Below are positions 22,708 through 34,361 of a stretch of DNA of 64,000 nucleotides, piece by piece. A program made the translations under genes and the position numbers. The notes beneath the pieces are model-generated. The model was not told the origin of the DNA. It saw nothing but the letters and a program-made list of their open reading frames with translations, and made no database searches. Each line of letters starts with the position of its first letter. Positions within the stretch are counted from its first letter, which is position 1. The DNA comes from Oscheius dolichura (taxonomy: Eukaryota; Nematoda; Chromadorea; Rhabditida; Rhabditidae), in assembly GCA_932521035.1 (NCBI GenBank), contig OW051496.1, positions 5,022,001 through 5,086,000 on the forward strand, in the 5' to 3' direction.

Positions 22708-23827
22708 CTATTGAGTTTTGTCCATGCTGTCCTGACTCTTCTGCTCAAACAGCGGCGCAGGAGGCTTCTCTGCCCAGACGTCCATGGATGCCATCGCAGC
22801 GGCGGACTGGTTGACGTCGGCCATGCTCTGGGTCTTCTCCACTCCTAGTCGTCTCTTTTGTATCGTTTTCTGGGCCGGCGAGTGGGCCACTGGGGCATCG
22901 TCCGACGTCTTCTTCTTGCCCTCCCAGTTGCCCATCGTCGTGTAGGTTGAGCGCTGGACAAGCGATTGGACCGGAGCCTTTCTGGCCCTCAGGGCAAAGC
23001 GCACCGCATCCTCGACTCTCACAAACATCCTTTTCTTCGGCACCAGACTGTAGAAATTCGTCGTCTCGAATGTCTGTCGAACTCCGACTGAAATACAAGC
23101 ACGGGATTACTGTAAAATACATGGTAAATGATCCTGTAAAACATTGTATAATAGAGAAAAGGAATGAAAATACCCGGAGAAGTGTGCTTGGAGGTGCCCA
23201 GGACGGCGTAGATGAGCGGCCCGAAGATGCCGGTGATGAGCCCGTAGTTGGGTGGCACGCCGACCATGTAGCCGTAGGTCAGTCCCTGGGGCACACTCAT
23301 AATGGAGCACATGATCCCTCCGACGATGTCGGCCAGCAGCCAGTCCCTCCACTGGTACTTGGGCAGCCAGAGGAAGATGGGCAGCAGGCTCATCAGGTGG
23401 CGGCACCAGTCTCTGCCGGTCCATTTCCCAATTTGGCGAAAATGCCAGGACACTCGTCGGCCGAGGGTCAGGTCCACTCGCCGGTAGCCGTGTGTCCTAA
23501 CATATCCTGATCCAGCACGGGACGGCTCTCTCTACTGGGACGGCCTTCTCGGCTATTCTTGTTCTGATCCGACAGCGGCACATTGCGTTGTCTTCTAAAA
23601 ACGGCCAATTGAGAGAGGTGGCACCGGAAATGGCTAACATGTCGCGGGCGGACGGTTCGTTGTCGAAGAACTCCTTCACATTGAGAGTTTCCACTTTTTC
23701 ATCTGAAAATCAACTATGAAACTGGGTGAAATAGAAAAAACTGACAAATTTTGCTGGCGCTCTTCAATGTCAGCGACTCGGGGGTCTCCTCCTGGATCTT
23801 CTCGATATCCAACTGACGACCGACCAT
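22708..23827 (-). pseudogene. SLC26 anion transporter lacking its core (deleted or mis-assembled)
   Basis: Minus strand. The N-terminal cytoplasmic part starts at ATG 23827 (exon joined by a GTCAGT donor), followed by a typical SLC26 entry: LPIFLWLPKYQWRDWLLADI, then VPQGLTYGYMVGVPPNYGL and YAVLGTSKHTSP (exon ending at 23174). An 86 bp intron (23088-23173) then leads in frame to the end of a STAS domain, VRQTFETTNFYSLVPKKRMF (23087), and a cytoplasmic tail that stops at 22708-22710. About 400 residues (most membrane helices and most of STAS) are missing. Between RPVLDQDML (about 23515) and RTHGYRRVDL (about 23500) the frame slips by one base. Either the gene is a decayed relic or the assembly dropped sequence at about 23.1 kb. 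A working SLC26 transporter is not encoded here. Confidence 0.75.
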
Positions 23828-24005
23828 CTGTGGCGAGAACAGCAAATGAAGAGATTAGCAAATGGCCGGGTCGACTCATTTCAACCCATTTTGACAGAGA
23901 GATATTTTGACCGATCTTGGCTCTCCACAAGCCAAGAAAGTTCAAAGCCCGGGAGATCCAGTCGAAAGCCCGCCTGACCCCAATCAGCGATAGCTATCAT
24001 TTCCC

Positions 24006-25625
24006 ATGCTGCTGTTGTTTCTGTTCCTTTCCGTTTCAGCCCGAGGACCACTTTCACCTGTATTCCAGCCACTTTCCCTCTCTAATATCAATCCTTCTGC
24101 TATAAATGAACAAGACTGGGGTCCTGTCTCACCCACGGGAGAAAGAAGGAGACGAGAGGTCGAAGAAGATTCCAGCGAAGAGGAGGAGGATGAGAAGGGA
24201 GACGAGGAAGAGAGGGGGAAGAGGAAGTCGTCTCCCTATTACGAGTATCTCTACAAGTGGATGAAGGAGGATGCCAGCGGGAAGGTCAAAAAGAGACCTT
24301 TCGCCGACGTGTACAAGATCCCCGGGCCACAGGAGCCCCTCCCCGGTAGGAGTCACACCGGCGACTACTGGCCCGTCTTCCCCTTCCAGAATCAGTATTC
24401 CGGCGGACTTGACCTGGATCCCTCCATTTCTCGTGTAGGTCTCTCTTTGTTACCACTTCGAATTCTATCTTTAGCATATCGGAGGTGACCTGAACTTGGC
24501 CGTTCCCTCCTGGGGCATGCTGGACATCTACGGCCGCTTCTTCAACAGGTGTCCCTCATCCTCTCGCCATTTACAGATAATCATTTAGAATTCGAGATAC
24601 CACCACCAAATTCGGTTATTTGAACCATCCGGTGAATATGCTCGACCTCGACAGAAACGACTTCGTCAAACTGATGTCCGACCCCTCGCTCCACTGGAAC
24701 AGAAGTCCGTTTAGACAGATCAAGGAAGACAGTTATGTTCAGATGCCCATCCTCGTCTTCCTCTGGGAAAATTGGCCCGAACCTACGTCCCGCTGAACTG
24801 CAAACCGCCTCTCTGTAATCCTTATTCGATGACATTCGGCCTCGGAGTGGGTTCCCTCGTCTGGCCGTTTTAATAATTCCAGATTGAACACGACTACGGA
24901 GGCAGCGATGGAGTCGAAGGTGACATCGACGTGCCCATCCCCATCTCCAAGGGGGTCGCCTACAGATTCCCCTTCTCTGGGAAAATCTACTATGGTAATT
25001 CAATACCTTCCAGTTGTCACTCCCTCTTTCAGCCCTGGAGAATATTACGATTACCTATGGGCAGAATCTTGCTCCGATTGATCCGATGCACAGTATGTTC
25101 GATTATCAGTATACCCGAGACCCGAACCTGGCTATTCCTCGGGACAGGAGAGACACCAGCCACTCATCCAAGGTGACACCTCCACTTGCTATTCTAATCC
25201 AGTTTCAGGTCTGGGAAAGTGAACCCGAGGCCAAGACTTTCGCGGACCATGTAGCCAGTGGAGGAAAGGGTAGAGCTGGCCCATTCAGGACGAGGATATC
25301 CGGACAGGCCTCTCCGAAATACCACGACGGAGAGCAGATCACCCGTACCGTGGCTGTTCCCTACTTTGTCCCCGATTACCAGCCGTATTCCATGTCTCCC
25401 TATTATCCCCAATTATCTCATCCTGTGCCATCCTTCCCCTATCACCAATCGTCTTTCCTACACCAAATGCCCTTACCTCCGTCTCCCTTTGAATATGCTC
25501 CCAATCTCCCCATCGATGGCTATTACTATCCGCCGTACTTTCTCCAGAATGACAGATTTAGAGGAGTCCCAGACCTACCTCCCTATCAGTGGTACTCGGG
25601 TTTTAGATCGTATCCATACTTTTAA
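24006..25625 (+). CDS. Secreted protein of unknown function, one frame slip
   Basis: Begins with a signal peptide (MLLLFLFLSVSARG), then an acidic stretch (EEEEDEKGDEEER) preceded and followed by basic residues that look like furin-type sites (RRRR, KRK). A conserved-looking body follows with GGDLNLAVPSWGMLDIYGRF, YVPLNCKPPLCNPY, EHDYGGSDGVEGDIDVPIPI and ENITITYGQNLAPIDPM, ending in a long Pro/Tyr-rich tail. Exons: 24006-24434, 24475-24548, 24589-24846, 24883-24994, 25033-25172, 25209-25625; introns are 36-40 bp. The exon lengths sum to 1,430 nt, one short of a multiple of three. The slip lies in exon 24589-24846 at about 24.76-24.79 kb, where the frame changes from WENWP to TYVPLN. I take this as a probable assembly deletion. 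The family looks like a nematode secreted or cuticle-associated protein, but I cannot name it. Confidence 0.7.
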
Positions 25626-26290
25626 TAACCATATACACCAATTTAATAAGAAGTTTCGTGATTAAGAGAATCTTGCCCTCTCTCTCTCAATTTCGAGGGC
25701 AATAATTCGGCCATTCAAAGGTTCAGATTCTGGCTTCCCCCAGGGTCAATGTGACGTGTTATGCGAGAGTTTACGAAGCATCGGAGACTGTTGTCTTTGT
25801 TGTTGTCGGGCTGTCTTTCTCGGCCTCTGGGACCGGTTTCAGCCCATGGGCATTTGCCAAGAGCCACGCTAAGCCTCGATTTTCGGATTGGCAGAAAGCT
25901 TGATCGTGCCCCGAGGACACATTCCGACGGTTACAGTCACAGGGGGCACAATAGATAGACGAGGTGTTGTGAATCTTGTTGGGACGAAGGAACACGTAGA
26001 GATTGCAGGGGGAATGTATACAGATGGAGACAACAGGCAGGGGGCAGTGGGGCATTGGGGGCATCTTCCTCTTCCTCGAGGGATATTGCAGGCATTTCTT
26101 CTTTACGGTCCCTCTGTTGATGTCCTTCTGCCCTAATAATGCCCCCTATTCATATTGAGTCGACTGTACAGCAGTGGTCCTCCTCGCCGTCCTCTTGTCC
26201 CCTGAGTCAGCCGACGACCTTGCCAACGGGTCTGTCTCTTCTTTACTTCTTCTCTGACTCATGCCGCATTACATCTGCCCGCCCTTTCCC
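25626..26290. other. Intergenic space before the DB-module gene
   Basis: A Cys-containing minus-strand frame at 25771-26064 has no signal peptide or domain and was not called. The distal end carries the promoter of the gene at 26410. Confidence 0.4.
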
Positions 26291-26298
26291 TATAAAAG
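26291..26298 (+). promoter_or_regulatory. TATA box of the DB-module gene
   Basis: TATAAAAG lies 112 bp upstream of the ATG at 26410, with pyrimidine-rich sequence just downstream where transcription could start. A strong TATA box fits a highly expressed secreted-protein gene. Confidence 0.55.
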
Positions 26299-26409
26299 AA
26301 CTCTCAGCTGGAGCTTATACTCCGAAACTTCCTCTCTCCAATCTCGTTTTTAAGCTGGGCCTTCTCAAACCCCCTTCCTGTCTCCCCTCTGCAACCATTT
26401 CCCTTCAGA

Positions 26410-27161
26410 ATGAACTCTCTCCTGCTCCTTCTTCTGGTCCTAGTCCCTGTCTCGTTTGCCTGCTTTGCTTCCGGTGTATGTGGAGGAGGTTGCGCTCCTC
26501 CTCCGCCACCCACATGCTCCGGGGGATGCGGAGCCGGCTACGGTTGTGGTCAGTACGGATGCTACAGTATGAGAGCAAGAGCTCGCTCGGCGAAGACAAT
26601 CTCCATCGGATCGAGAACCGAGGTGAGTCTTTCTCCAGAATAATACTGAATTAGAAATATTCAGAGCCAAGCCCGCACTCCCGACGAGCGTTTTATGGAA
26701 TGCTGCCAGGAGCGCAACCTCCCCGATTCCTGCTTAGGCAAGTGCAGCTACAGAACATACACGAAGGCCGCCCTCCAAGCCATGTACTTCAAACAGGACT
26801 CGTGCCCCATGCAGGTATTGTTCCACTCTGTTTAGACTATTCCCCTTTTCAGGCGGCCGCTGATATCCAATTCTGTGCGGCCCAGGGACATGACCACACC
26901 GAGTGCTGTATGCGAAACGGCGTGGCCACCACTCTGGCTGGCTCCAAATGTCTGACTTTCTGCGACCAGCGCCCAGGAAACGTCACCCAGCTGGACCTCA
27001 CCTACATTGCCTGCTACGATCGCTTCGAGAACATGAAGTCCTGCTTCTGGCAAGACGCCACGACCCGGCTAAGCAACAGCTTCTCCCAGGACGAGGCCCC
27101 CGCCTCCCTTCCCCAAGCGAGACGTCTCTCCTCCGCCAGAACATTCCAAACATTTAACTAG
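26410..27161 (+). CDS. Secreted DB-module protein
   Basis: Three exons (26410-26622, 26665-26814, 26853-27161) encode 223 residues. The signal peptide is MNSLLLLLLVLVPVSFACFA. A Gly/Pro/Cys-rich segment follows (CGGGCAPPPPPTCSGGC). Then come two Cys-rich blocks, FMECCQERNLPDSCLGKCSY and FCAAQGHDHTECCMRNGVA with CLTFCDQRPG, the pattern of the nematode DB module (CC...C...C). The family is secreted and of unknown role. The C-terminus is Ser/Arg-rich. Introns are 42 and 38 bp and all joins are in frame. DB modules are strong evidence for nematode origin. Confidence 0.88.
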
Positions 27162-27350
27162 AAGTCGGGAAAGAAGCCAAATTCTGTTGTATGTACGAGT
27201 CGATTGTAATTATTCGATAAATCTTTACGGCTAGTTCTTCTTTAAAGAGATATGTACCATATAAATATAAGACACAATAAGTACTGAATATAATGAGAGA
27301 CGGGTTTCATCTTCTTCGCCTATTCCTGTTGATCCCCGAATTTCCTGTCC

Positions 27351-28938
27351 TCATTGGCAGGCGATAGTCTTTGCCCAGCTTGATGGGTTGCGCTGGGGTT
27401 GGGCCAACAGACGCTTCTGGTGGAAAATGTACAATTCGAATTGTCTGCCCAAGAACTGGACGGCCGGCTTGTGGAACAATTCGTCCCGGAATGTGCTCAA
27501 GTCAATGGGGAAACAGAAGTGGACAAAGTCGAAGAACAGCGGGGCTAGGGCATCGACACAGATCGGATTGTCACAGAGACACTGAGGGTCGCGGGAGAGT
27601 TTTCTAAATGTGGCGACACTTGGCAGCCCAGAACTGAAGCGGTAAGTCAGGAGGCCATAGAGAGGGTAATTGTTTTCGGTGGCTCGGGAGCGGATCAGCC
27701 AGGCCTGGACGGTGATGTTCTAAATTTGGAAAATGCGAGCGAAATAAGCATAACCCACCGATTTTTGTGGCCTGTTCTCCATTGTATGTAAACTGTCGAG
27801 TTTTCCATAGAAGAATTCGATGGTGTCAAGGTGAGCGATAAACCCAGGAGGAGCGGCACCCGCTTTCTTGGTTTTGACTTCGAGGAATTCTAGGGAACAC
27901 GATCCATTCTGCCAGTACTAACAAGGTAAATATCAAAGAAATGGAAACATTCGCTCACGGCCAAAAGCTCGTTGAAGAAGGAGAAGTTGACGTCGTCCTT
28001 GAGGTATTGGAGAGTGATGCTCTTCCTTCCTCGACAAAATTGTTTGATACTCCCACTTTGGATTTCAGGGGAAGTGAACTCGATATTCGGGACGCTCTAT
28101 AGTGGATCTCTTTTAAAACAGAAAACAGGAGAGATTACCATGAGCTTTGGGAGGTATGTCAGTTCGTCGAGAGTGGCCAACTGGCTAATAATAGCCACCG
28201 TTGATGGCGTCTTCCGGCCGATCCATGCCTCCATATCGGTCAAAGACACACGGGAGAAACGAAGGGTGTCGCACAGGGTGACGACCATGTCCATTACTTC
28301 TTCGATTAGCTCGAAGGTAGGGTTCTTGTTGTCGGGATCACTTTCGCTATCGTCCGTCTACGAATAAAAGATGAGCATAAGGAGCTATAAGATATACCAG
28401 TTCAATGGTCTTCCAGCGGTATCCCCGAAGAGATGCCTTTAGACTGTTGACTATCCAATTGCGGTACTCTGGCTTCTTCCTTTCATTAGGCATACCCGGC
28501 CAATATCTAAGAGGGACTACGCAGCCGGAAGGGTCCAGATCTGCAGGTGGACAAATATACAAGACTCCTTTAATTATGGCTCCTGGCTTTTTTGAAACGC
28601 TCCATTTTCCCTTGGCTTTCCAATCCACAACAATGTCGATGGGGACGGTTATCTTATACTGGCCAATGGTGTTCTCGATAAGGTCTCCCACGTATCTACA
28701 AGTCCTCCTCATCCTGGCAAATGCAACATAGTCTATCTAAACCAGTTTTATTAGTTTAAGGGGCAATACTGACCTTCTCGAAGACTTTAACGATGTTATG
28801 TTCGGCTAGGCGTTCCAGAGGAAGTTGTTCCAGTGGCGGCAAGACAGATCTCCCAGGCTCAATTCCGAATTGAGACAATCGGTCGGTGGCTATCCTCCGA
28901 CGATCCATTGGAGAATTCGAAGAAGATATTCCGGCCAT
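27351..28938 (-). CDS. F-box protein, nematode-type paralogue 2
   Basis: An F-box protein, expected to recruit substrates to an SCF ubiquitin ligase. On the minus strand, exons 28774-28938, 28398-28736, 28139-28357, 27959-28096 and a further exon from 27917 down are joined by 37-42 bp phase-0 introns; the last exon ends at TGA 27351-27353. The N-terminal F-box reads PLERLAEHNIVKVFEK then IDYVAFARMRRTC, split by an intron after the lysine. The C-terminal exon contains LTYRFSSGLPSVATFRKLSR and a CxCDNPIC motif that is also present in the neighbouring paralogue. No substrate-binding repeat is recognised; the C-terminal part may be an FTH/DUF38-like module. The start is taken at MAGISSSN; an in-frame ATG further upstream is possible. 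Confidence 0.75.
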
Positions 28939-29151
28939 CAGCACAAATAATTTTAGACGAACGGCGAATCGATAAGCGTTCCACCTGTCTTTTTGGGCGG
29001 ACGCGGACCATCCAAAAAAGGGGCAATAGATACCGGAGGGTGACTGTGTGGCTTGTTTATTGGAAAAAACCCCTGATATGTGAATGACAACGGAAAACAA
29101 TATCAAACGGCGAGAATATCAAAACAGTTGGATACAAACAGGCAACGGCCT

Positions 29152-30589
29152 CTAATATTCAAAGTCCCCTCTCCGTTTAGTGCTGAGATACGTGAGCTGT
29201 CTATGGATATACAGGGTGAACACCATCCCCAGACAGCCGACAGCGGGCCTTTCTAACAGCTCCTGTAGAAGGGGGCCGAGAACTATGGGATAACAGCCAT
29301 CCACCAAATAAGGGAAGATAAGGGCGAGGGTCTCGGAGCAGATGGGGTTGTCGCATTCGCAGCTGGGGGAGCGGAGGAGCTTTTGGAAAGTGATTATCGT
29401 CGATGTGTTGTTCTGGTTTTCGCTGTGTTCGTAGGTGAGCAGGGCGTAGACTGGGTAGTCGTCTTCATTCTTACGGCAGCGGATGAACCATGACGTCATT
29501 TCGAATGGCTGGAATCATGTCATTGTCAAGGAATACAACGAGGTCACCGAGTCTGTGCCGATTCCACCGCCATATCTGCTTCGGCTATATTTTGTGTGAG
29601 CAAAATGCTTCATTTTGCCATTGACAAACGGGATAGTCTCCACCGAATCCACAATGCTCTCCGGTCCCATTGGCACGTTCACTGACAACTTCAAATATTC
29701 TATAGAAGACCGTCCGTTATACCACATCTGACAGGGCAGTGATATCCTTTCTAGTAGGAGAGATACCTTCAGCACTCGGTTGAGCTCGCTCCAATCTGCC
29801 GACGACAGTGTCCCGTCGACTTTAACCCGTCGCCTGTCGACACAGAAATCAGCGAGTCCGTCCATCGTGTGGTTTCCGTGTTTCATATTTATTTGTGTGA
29901 CTCCCTGGAAAGTTTTGCTTTGGAGGAAAGAGAAGCCACTACCTGGAGAGCGATGTTGATATCCGGGAAACTGAAGGAGTGGTGGGTAATGTGGACGGCC
30001 TCTGGATTGCAGAGCCGCTTCGCAATGTCCAAGACTTTGACTGTTGAATGATCGCTAGTCAGAATGTCGCACTTGGGCACACAGGCTTTGAAGATCCTCT
30101 CCAGGGCCTCCACCACACCACCTATCTTCTCTGACTGGTTTGATGCGAAGTTACGTGTCCCTCGGCCAGAAAGGGTCGAGTGGGCATGGGTCGCTAGTTT
30201 GACCTTGCGCCAATGCATTCCCTGGAGGGCAGCAGTCAATTGCTCCGTCTCCAGGGTGCCCTTCTCCACCTCCGTCATGTTGATAATGAGAGCCGAGTCT
30301 ATACAGTACTTGGGGGTGCCTCTATCCGACCACTCCTCGTGTTTCCCAACGACCCAGCTGTACTTCCCGTCGGCTTCGTGATAATCAATGACGATGTTGT
30401 CCACCACCCGGACAGAATACAGCTGGGGCGAGTCGGTTACCAGACTGCTCACATCCTTACACGACTGCTGGATTCGGGCAAAGGAGACATAGTCCAGCTG
30501 AAATGAGGGGACATTCGATGGGGGAGGCAAAGTACCTTCTGTAGGATCTGGACGATATTCGCCCTCGAGAGAGTGTTGAAGAAGAACAT
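29152..30589 (-). CDS. F-box protein, nematode-type paralogue 1
   Basis: Tandem paralogue of the gene at 27351-28938. Exons 30536-30589, 29943-30497, 29767-29904, 29548-29727 and 29152-29508 encode 427 residues; all introns are phase 0 and 38-39 bp. The first exon is exactly 18 codons (MFFFNTLSRANIVQILQK) and continues LDYVSFARIQQSCKDV, an F-box. Exon 29767-29904 has the same length (138 nt) as its counterpart in paralogue 2. The 555 nt exon corresponds to two exons (339+219 nt) there, so one intron was gained or lost. The C-terminal CECDNPIC motif and the ELLERPAVGCLGMVF stretch match paralogue 2. Probable SCF substrate adaptor; substrate unknown. Confidence 0.8.
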
Positions 30590-30910
30590 CGTGTAAGTGC
30601 CGGTTGACGGTGTGCTCCTCAACCAATAGACTAAAACCGACGCGTTGATCCAAATGGTCGGCGCAGGTCAAAAGATGGCCTCCCCCACAAAGCATAGCCG
30701 TGTCATCGATTTCAGTCTCTTACGTATATTTCATTTCCTGGAATGGGAATTGATCCTGGTCACATTTGAACTCAGCCAACCGACGAAGTCACAAACACAC
30801 TAGTATCGGCCGCTACAAATCACTGTTTACTGAAAAGAGAGGATGAATGAAGAACGGTAGAGAACGGTAGAGACGTGAAGAGATACGTGCCAGTATATAC
30901 AAGGAAATGA
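30590..30910. other. Intergenic space
   Basis: It lies between the F-box gene and the receptor gene and contains the F-box promoter. A short direct repeat AGAACGGTAG occurs twice at 30852-30871. Nothing else is recognisable. Confidence 0.5.
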
Positions 30911-32075
30911 TTAATTAGGGAGGAGAGCTGTAACGCGGGGACTGGTTAAGCGGAAGTCCTGTCTGGACTAGGTGGAGACACTTTGGTTGGTAACCAGGAT
31001 CGTGGTGGAATTGTTCTGGCGGAGGATGGATCGCTTGATACGGAGGCGGAGATTGGTGGAGCAGAAGACAAGAATGTACGGGGAGAGAAGGGTCAGGGCA
31101 TCGGAGGCCCAGGGGAGCAGGCGACTGTAGATGTGGTCGACGATGGCCGGGTCTGTCGCGAAGTAGGCTGTCAGCTGTAATATACTCGTTTAGAGAGATT
31201 GACGGGCCTCCTACCATGATGATGGTCCCAGCTAGTTCGGCGAAGAAATTGACAAGAGAGTGGGCAAGGAGCTTCAACTCGGTGGTGAATTTACGGGAAC
31301 GGGCCTTCTTCTCCTTCTGAACCGGTATTTTTATTGGCGAAGAAGAGGGGAATTACCAGAAAGAGGATAAGAACAGTTCCGACGTTGAAGAAGACACTGA
31401 GAACGGTAGAGACGGAGATTGTCCCGATGGTGATCAGCATACGACGAGCCGCATCCTAAAATGGGAGTTATCCTGTAGTCCGATCCTCTTACCGTTTCCG
31501 TCTTATAGCTGAAGGAGTCAGTGGCCGCGTTGTAGTACCAATAGGCAGGGTAGATGAGCTGCTCGATGGAGCTCAGAATGGGCACCACCACGATGATGAC
31601 CACAATTGGCCAGAGAAGCTTTCGCCACATCTGAACGCATCAATTTATTTGATCTAGAGAGAGAGGGTCACCTTATCGTATTTGAGGGGAGTAATGACAA
31701 CGGAGAATCGGTTCAAGGTGAGGGCTAGACTCATCATATACTGTCCCCTACCCATGGAGGATATCCCCATGATGGAGACTCGTTCGAATCCCCAGAAAGT
31801 GCCACGGGAGTAGATCGGAGCCAGGAGACACTCCTTGCACGTGATGGCCGGAAGTTTCAAAGAGATGTAGCCATTCAGAATGATGCACATATTCTGTACA
31901 ACTTCCTGGTTTAAGAAAGGCTTCAGGACCTTACCATGAAGGCCGACAGCAGGAAGAGTTTGTAGTAAGAGGACGAGAACCCCTCGTTTCGGTATTTGAC
32001 GATGAGAATGGAGAGGACGATGTAGACCACCAGGGTGACGAAGTTGAAGGTCAGTGTCAGCCAGAACGTGAACAT
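30911..32075 (-). CDS. Serpentine chemoreceptor-like GPCR
   Basis: A seven-helix receptor of the nematode serpentine type (Srg superfamily, closest to Srv/Sru-like in feel). Minus-strand segments: TM1 FWLTLTFNFVTLVVYIVLSI (about 32060), then KYRNEGFSSSYYKLFLLSAF; the TM3 end YMMSLALTLNRFSVVITPLK (about 31740-31690); WPIVVIIVVVPILSSIEQLI; ISVSTVLSVFFNVGTVLILF; LVNFFAELAGTIIM; and SPYILVFCSTNLRLRIKR near the C-terminus (stop 30911-30913). Introns are short with GT-AG ends. ATG 32075 is the first in-frame start. Upstream sequence encodes an N-glycosylation-rich tail (PPTNETYDL) in a frame offset by one base, so the true N-terminus may extend to about 32.2 kb with a frame slip. Likely a sensory-neuron receptor; ligand unknown. 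Confidence 0.78.
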
Positions 32076-34361
32076 ATTTTGTGGAGGAGTGCCGAGGACG
32101 GAAGAATTCAAGAATGAGCAGCGAGGTCAGGTCATACGTTTCATTTGTAGGGGGAGAAGAAGGCGTTGCTGAAAAGTACAGAGGTGCCGGGGGCATCAGG
32201 AAGTGACCTCGGAGGCGGCTACCGGGCACTTGGCTCGTGTCAAATGGAAAAAGCTCAGTCAACTTTAAACCTAGAATATTTCTGGAATTGCCGTCCAGAG
32301 GGGGCAGATGCCTATTAAAAGAATATAACAGGCTATGGTTGAGTTGCTGCGGTGTTTGTTGTTTGCAAAAAGCCTATCCGTGTCGCCTTGCCAAAGGGGT
32401 AGCTGTCCCCCTCCTCTCCCAAACAAAAGAGGATGGGAGAAGAGATCTGAAGAGGCTCACCTGTAGTCGGCATGGCCGAGCTCGTGATGGCAGCCAGATT
32501 ACCGCGGGAGGCTGACTAGACGAGGAAGGAACACCGGCGGATGACGACGAGACAGGACAAAAAGATGGCCGCATGGCAAACGACGAACTTATGCTGCGGG
32601 TATGATGGAGGTCCTGTAATTTAAAAAGCTCGGCCCTGAATGGATCTCTTTCCCCGAACGAGTTCATCAGGAAGGGTTCATTCTCTGATCAAAGAAAAAG
32701 CCATGTAGCTGCCAAATTCTGTTTGCATCTATCTGTTTCTGCATTCATCTGTTGCCATTCAGGAGGTCGACCGGAGACATCAAAAGAAGACCGACTGCCT
32801 GTTTTCGTAAATGCTCGTAAATGATCTCCCACTATCATTGTGAACATTACATGATCATGATACGTAGATATTTACGTGGTCATGTGCAGGAGCCCGGTGA
32901 GCGCGATCCTCGAGGCAAGAGTGGTCATTTAGAGTTTTAAAGCTACAGTAACCGCCCAAAGTAGTGGAAAGGTCGAGAAGGGGGTGGGAGGAGAGCTACT
33001 AGAGACCCTTGGTAGTCCTACATGGCTAACTATCCTGAGTCTCAAAAGGTGGCCTCTCTTCCCTTTTTATTCAAAAAGCGAACAAAATAACAAGGAAACT
33101 TATAAGGAAACTGAGTGCAGCGACTTTTATGATACCATGCGGAGCTCTGAATGAGTTCCACTTTAACAAAACAAAGCTGTAGAAAACGCGACGAATGCGA
33201 TACAACCCAATTCGAACGGGCCCTTATCTTGCTTTTATGAATTATTTGGAAGATTTATGCAGAATTGCCTTTAGACCAAGAGTTGACATCACCTAGAGAG
33301 ACCAGTCTGACCATCTTCTGTTTGTCTCTAGCTGGTTATTTCCAAAATCCCAGCTATTAATTAGAGCGGGCGTTATGCTCAGAAGTAATTACATTTCCCA
33401 TGCAAAAACAGAAATGAGCACAATGTACAGACGGCACAAAATGGGATAGAACGAGTTGCGAAATAAGTTGCGAAACCCCGCTACCGTATGAAAAAGGGAT
33501 CTATTTGGAGAGGATGGTCTCCTTTTTTTGTGTGGCTCGGTTCCTGTCGGTGCTCCTCGTTCCCTGGTTGCACCTGCTCTGTCCACTTTAATGATCGGGC
33601 TGGTCATCGTAAACTGATTCGAAAGAAGAGTTAGAGGCTGCCAGCGGTGGCTTTGATCGGGAGGTGTCAAACTCCGCCTCCCCTACGAGAACCGGGACTC
33701 CTCCAGCACTTTCACAGGTGTCTACCGCTATTTTTATCGCTGATCCTCTGATCCTCTATTTTCGAATTCAATCACTATCAAAACTGGGTCAATATCGGCC
33801 GTCTCTATCTCAAAGCCGACTTGGTCCCCAGTGGCACTGTTCTCCTCCTTTGGTCCTCCCCGCCGCTTCTCCTCCTCCTGTCCACCATAGTTGGTCCCCT
33901 TCTCTAAATTGCTCTTTTGTATTGTTTCTGCCGTGGCAGCCAAGGTAGGCAGAGGGCAATCGGTCAATCTCCTCCAGTCCGGGTAAAAAAGCCATTTCCG
34001 TGGTGATCCGTCTTCTTCGTAGTTTTGGCTGTGCTCAATATCCATCGATTGACCGCTTGCTCTCTAAATTAATGGCTTCGGGCAGAGTGGCTCCAGCCAA
34101 TTCGCACTGCACAAATCATGTGCTTAACGCCGGGTGCAGATGACTCGGAGGAGATGAGGCAGGAGGAACAGACACAGAGACCCGGGAGGACAGGATCAGG
34201 CCACACCTCGTCCCCAATAAATAAGGGCCACTGGTACTTTTTGTCCTCGGCCCCTCCTCCATCAATCCATTCATTGTACTTCTTGGACTTTTGTTGTGAC
34301 AGTTGGTCTTCTTCCTCTCCTCCTATTCTTCTTATTCTTTTTCATTTTCAGCTCGCCACCA
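32076..34361. other. Intergenic space and hemicentin upstream region
   Basis: About 2.2 kb without a supported gene. Its first about 150 bp may belong to the receptor 5' end. A hydrophilic minus-strand frame (33734-34045) and a plus-strand frame (33664-33948) overlap and lack domains. The hemicentin promoter should lie in the distal part; TTTTCAG at 34345-34351, just before the ATG, may be a spliced-leader or 5' intron acceptor. Confidence 0.5.

Noticed and set aside
25771-26064. Cys-containing minus-strand frame between the secreted-protein and DB-module genes
   Set aside because: No signal sequence or regular cysteine spacing; likely chance.
33734-34045. Hydrophilic 103-residue minus-strand frame upstream of hemicentin
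   Set aside because: It overlaps an open frame on the other strand, has no signal peptide, domain or clear splice partner, and lies in GC-rich DNA where chance frames are long.
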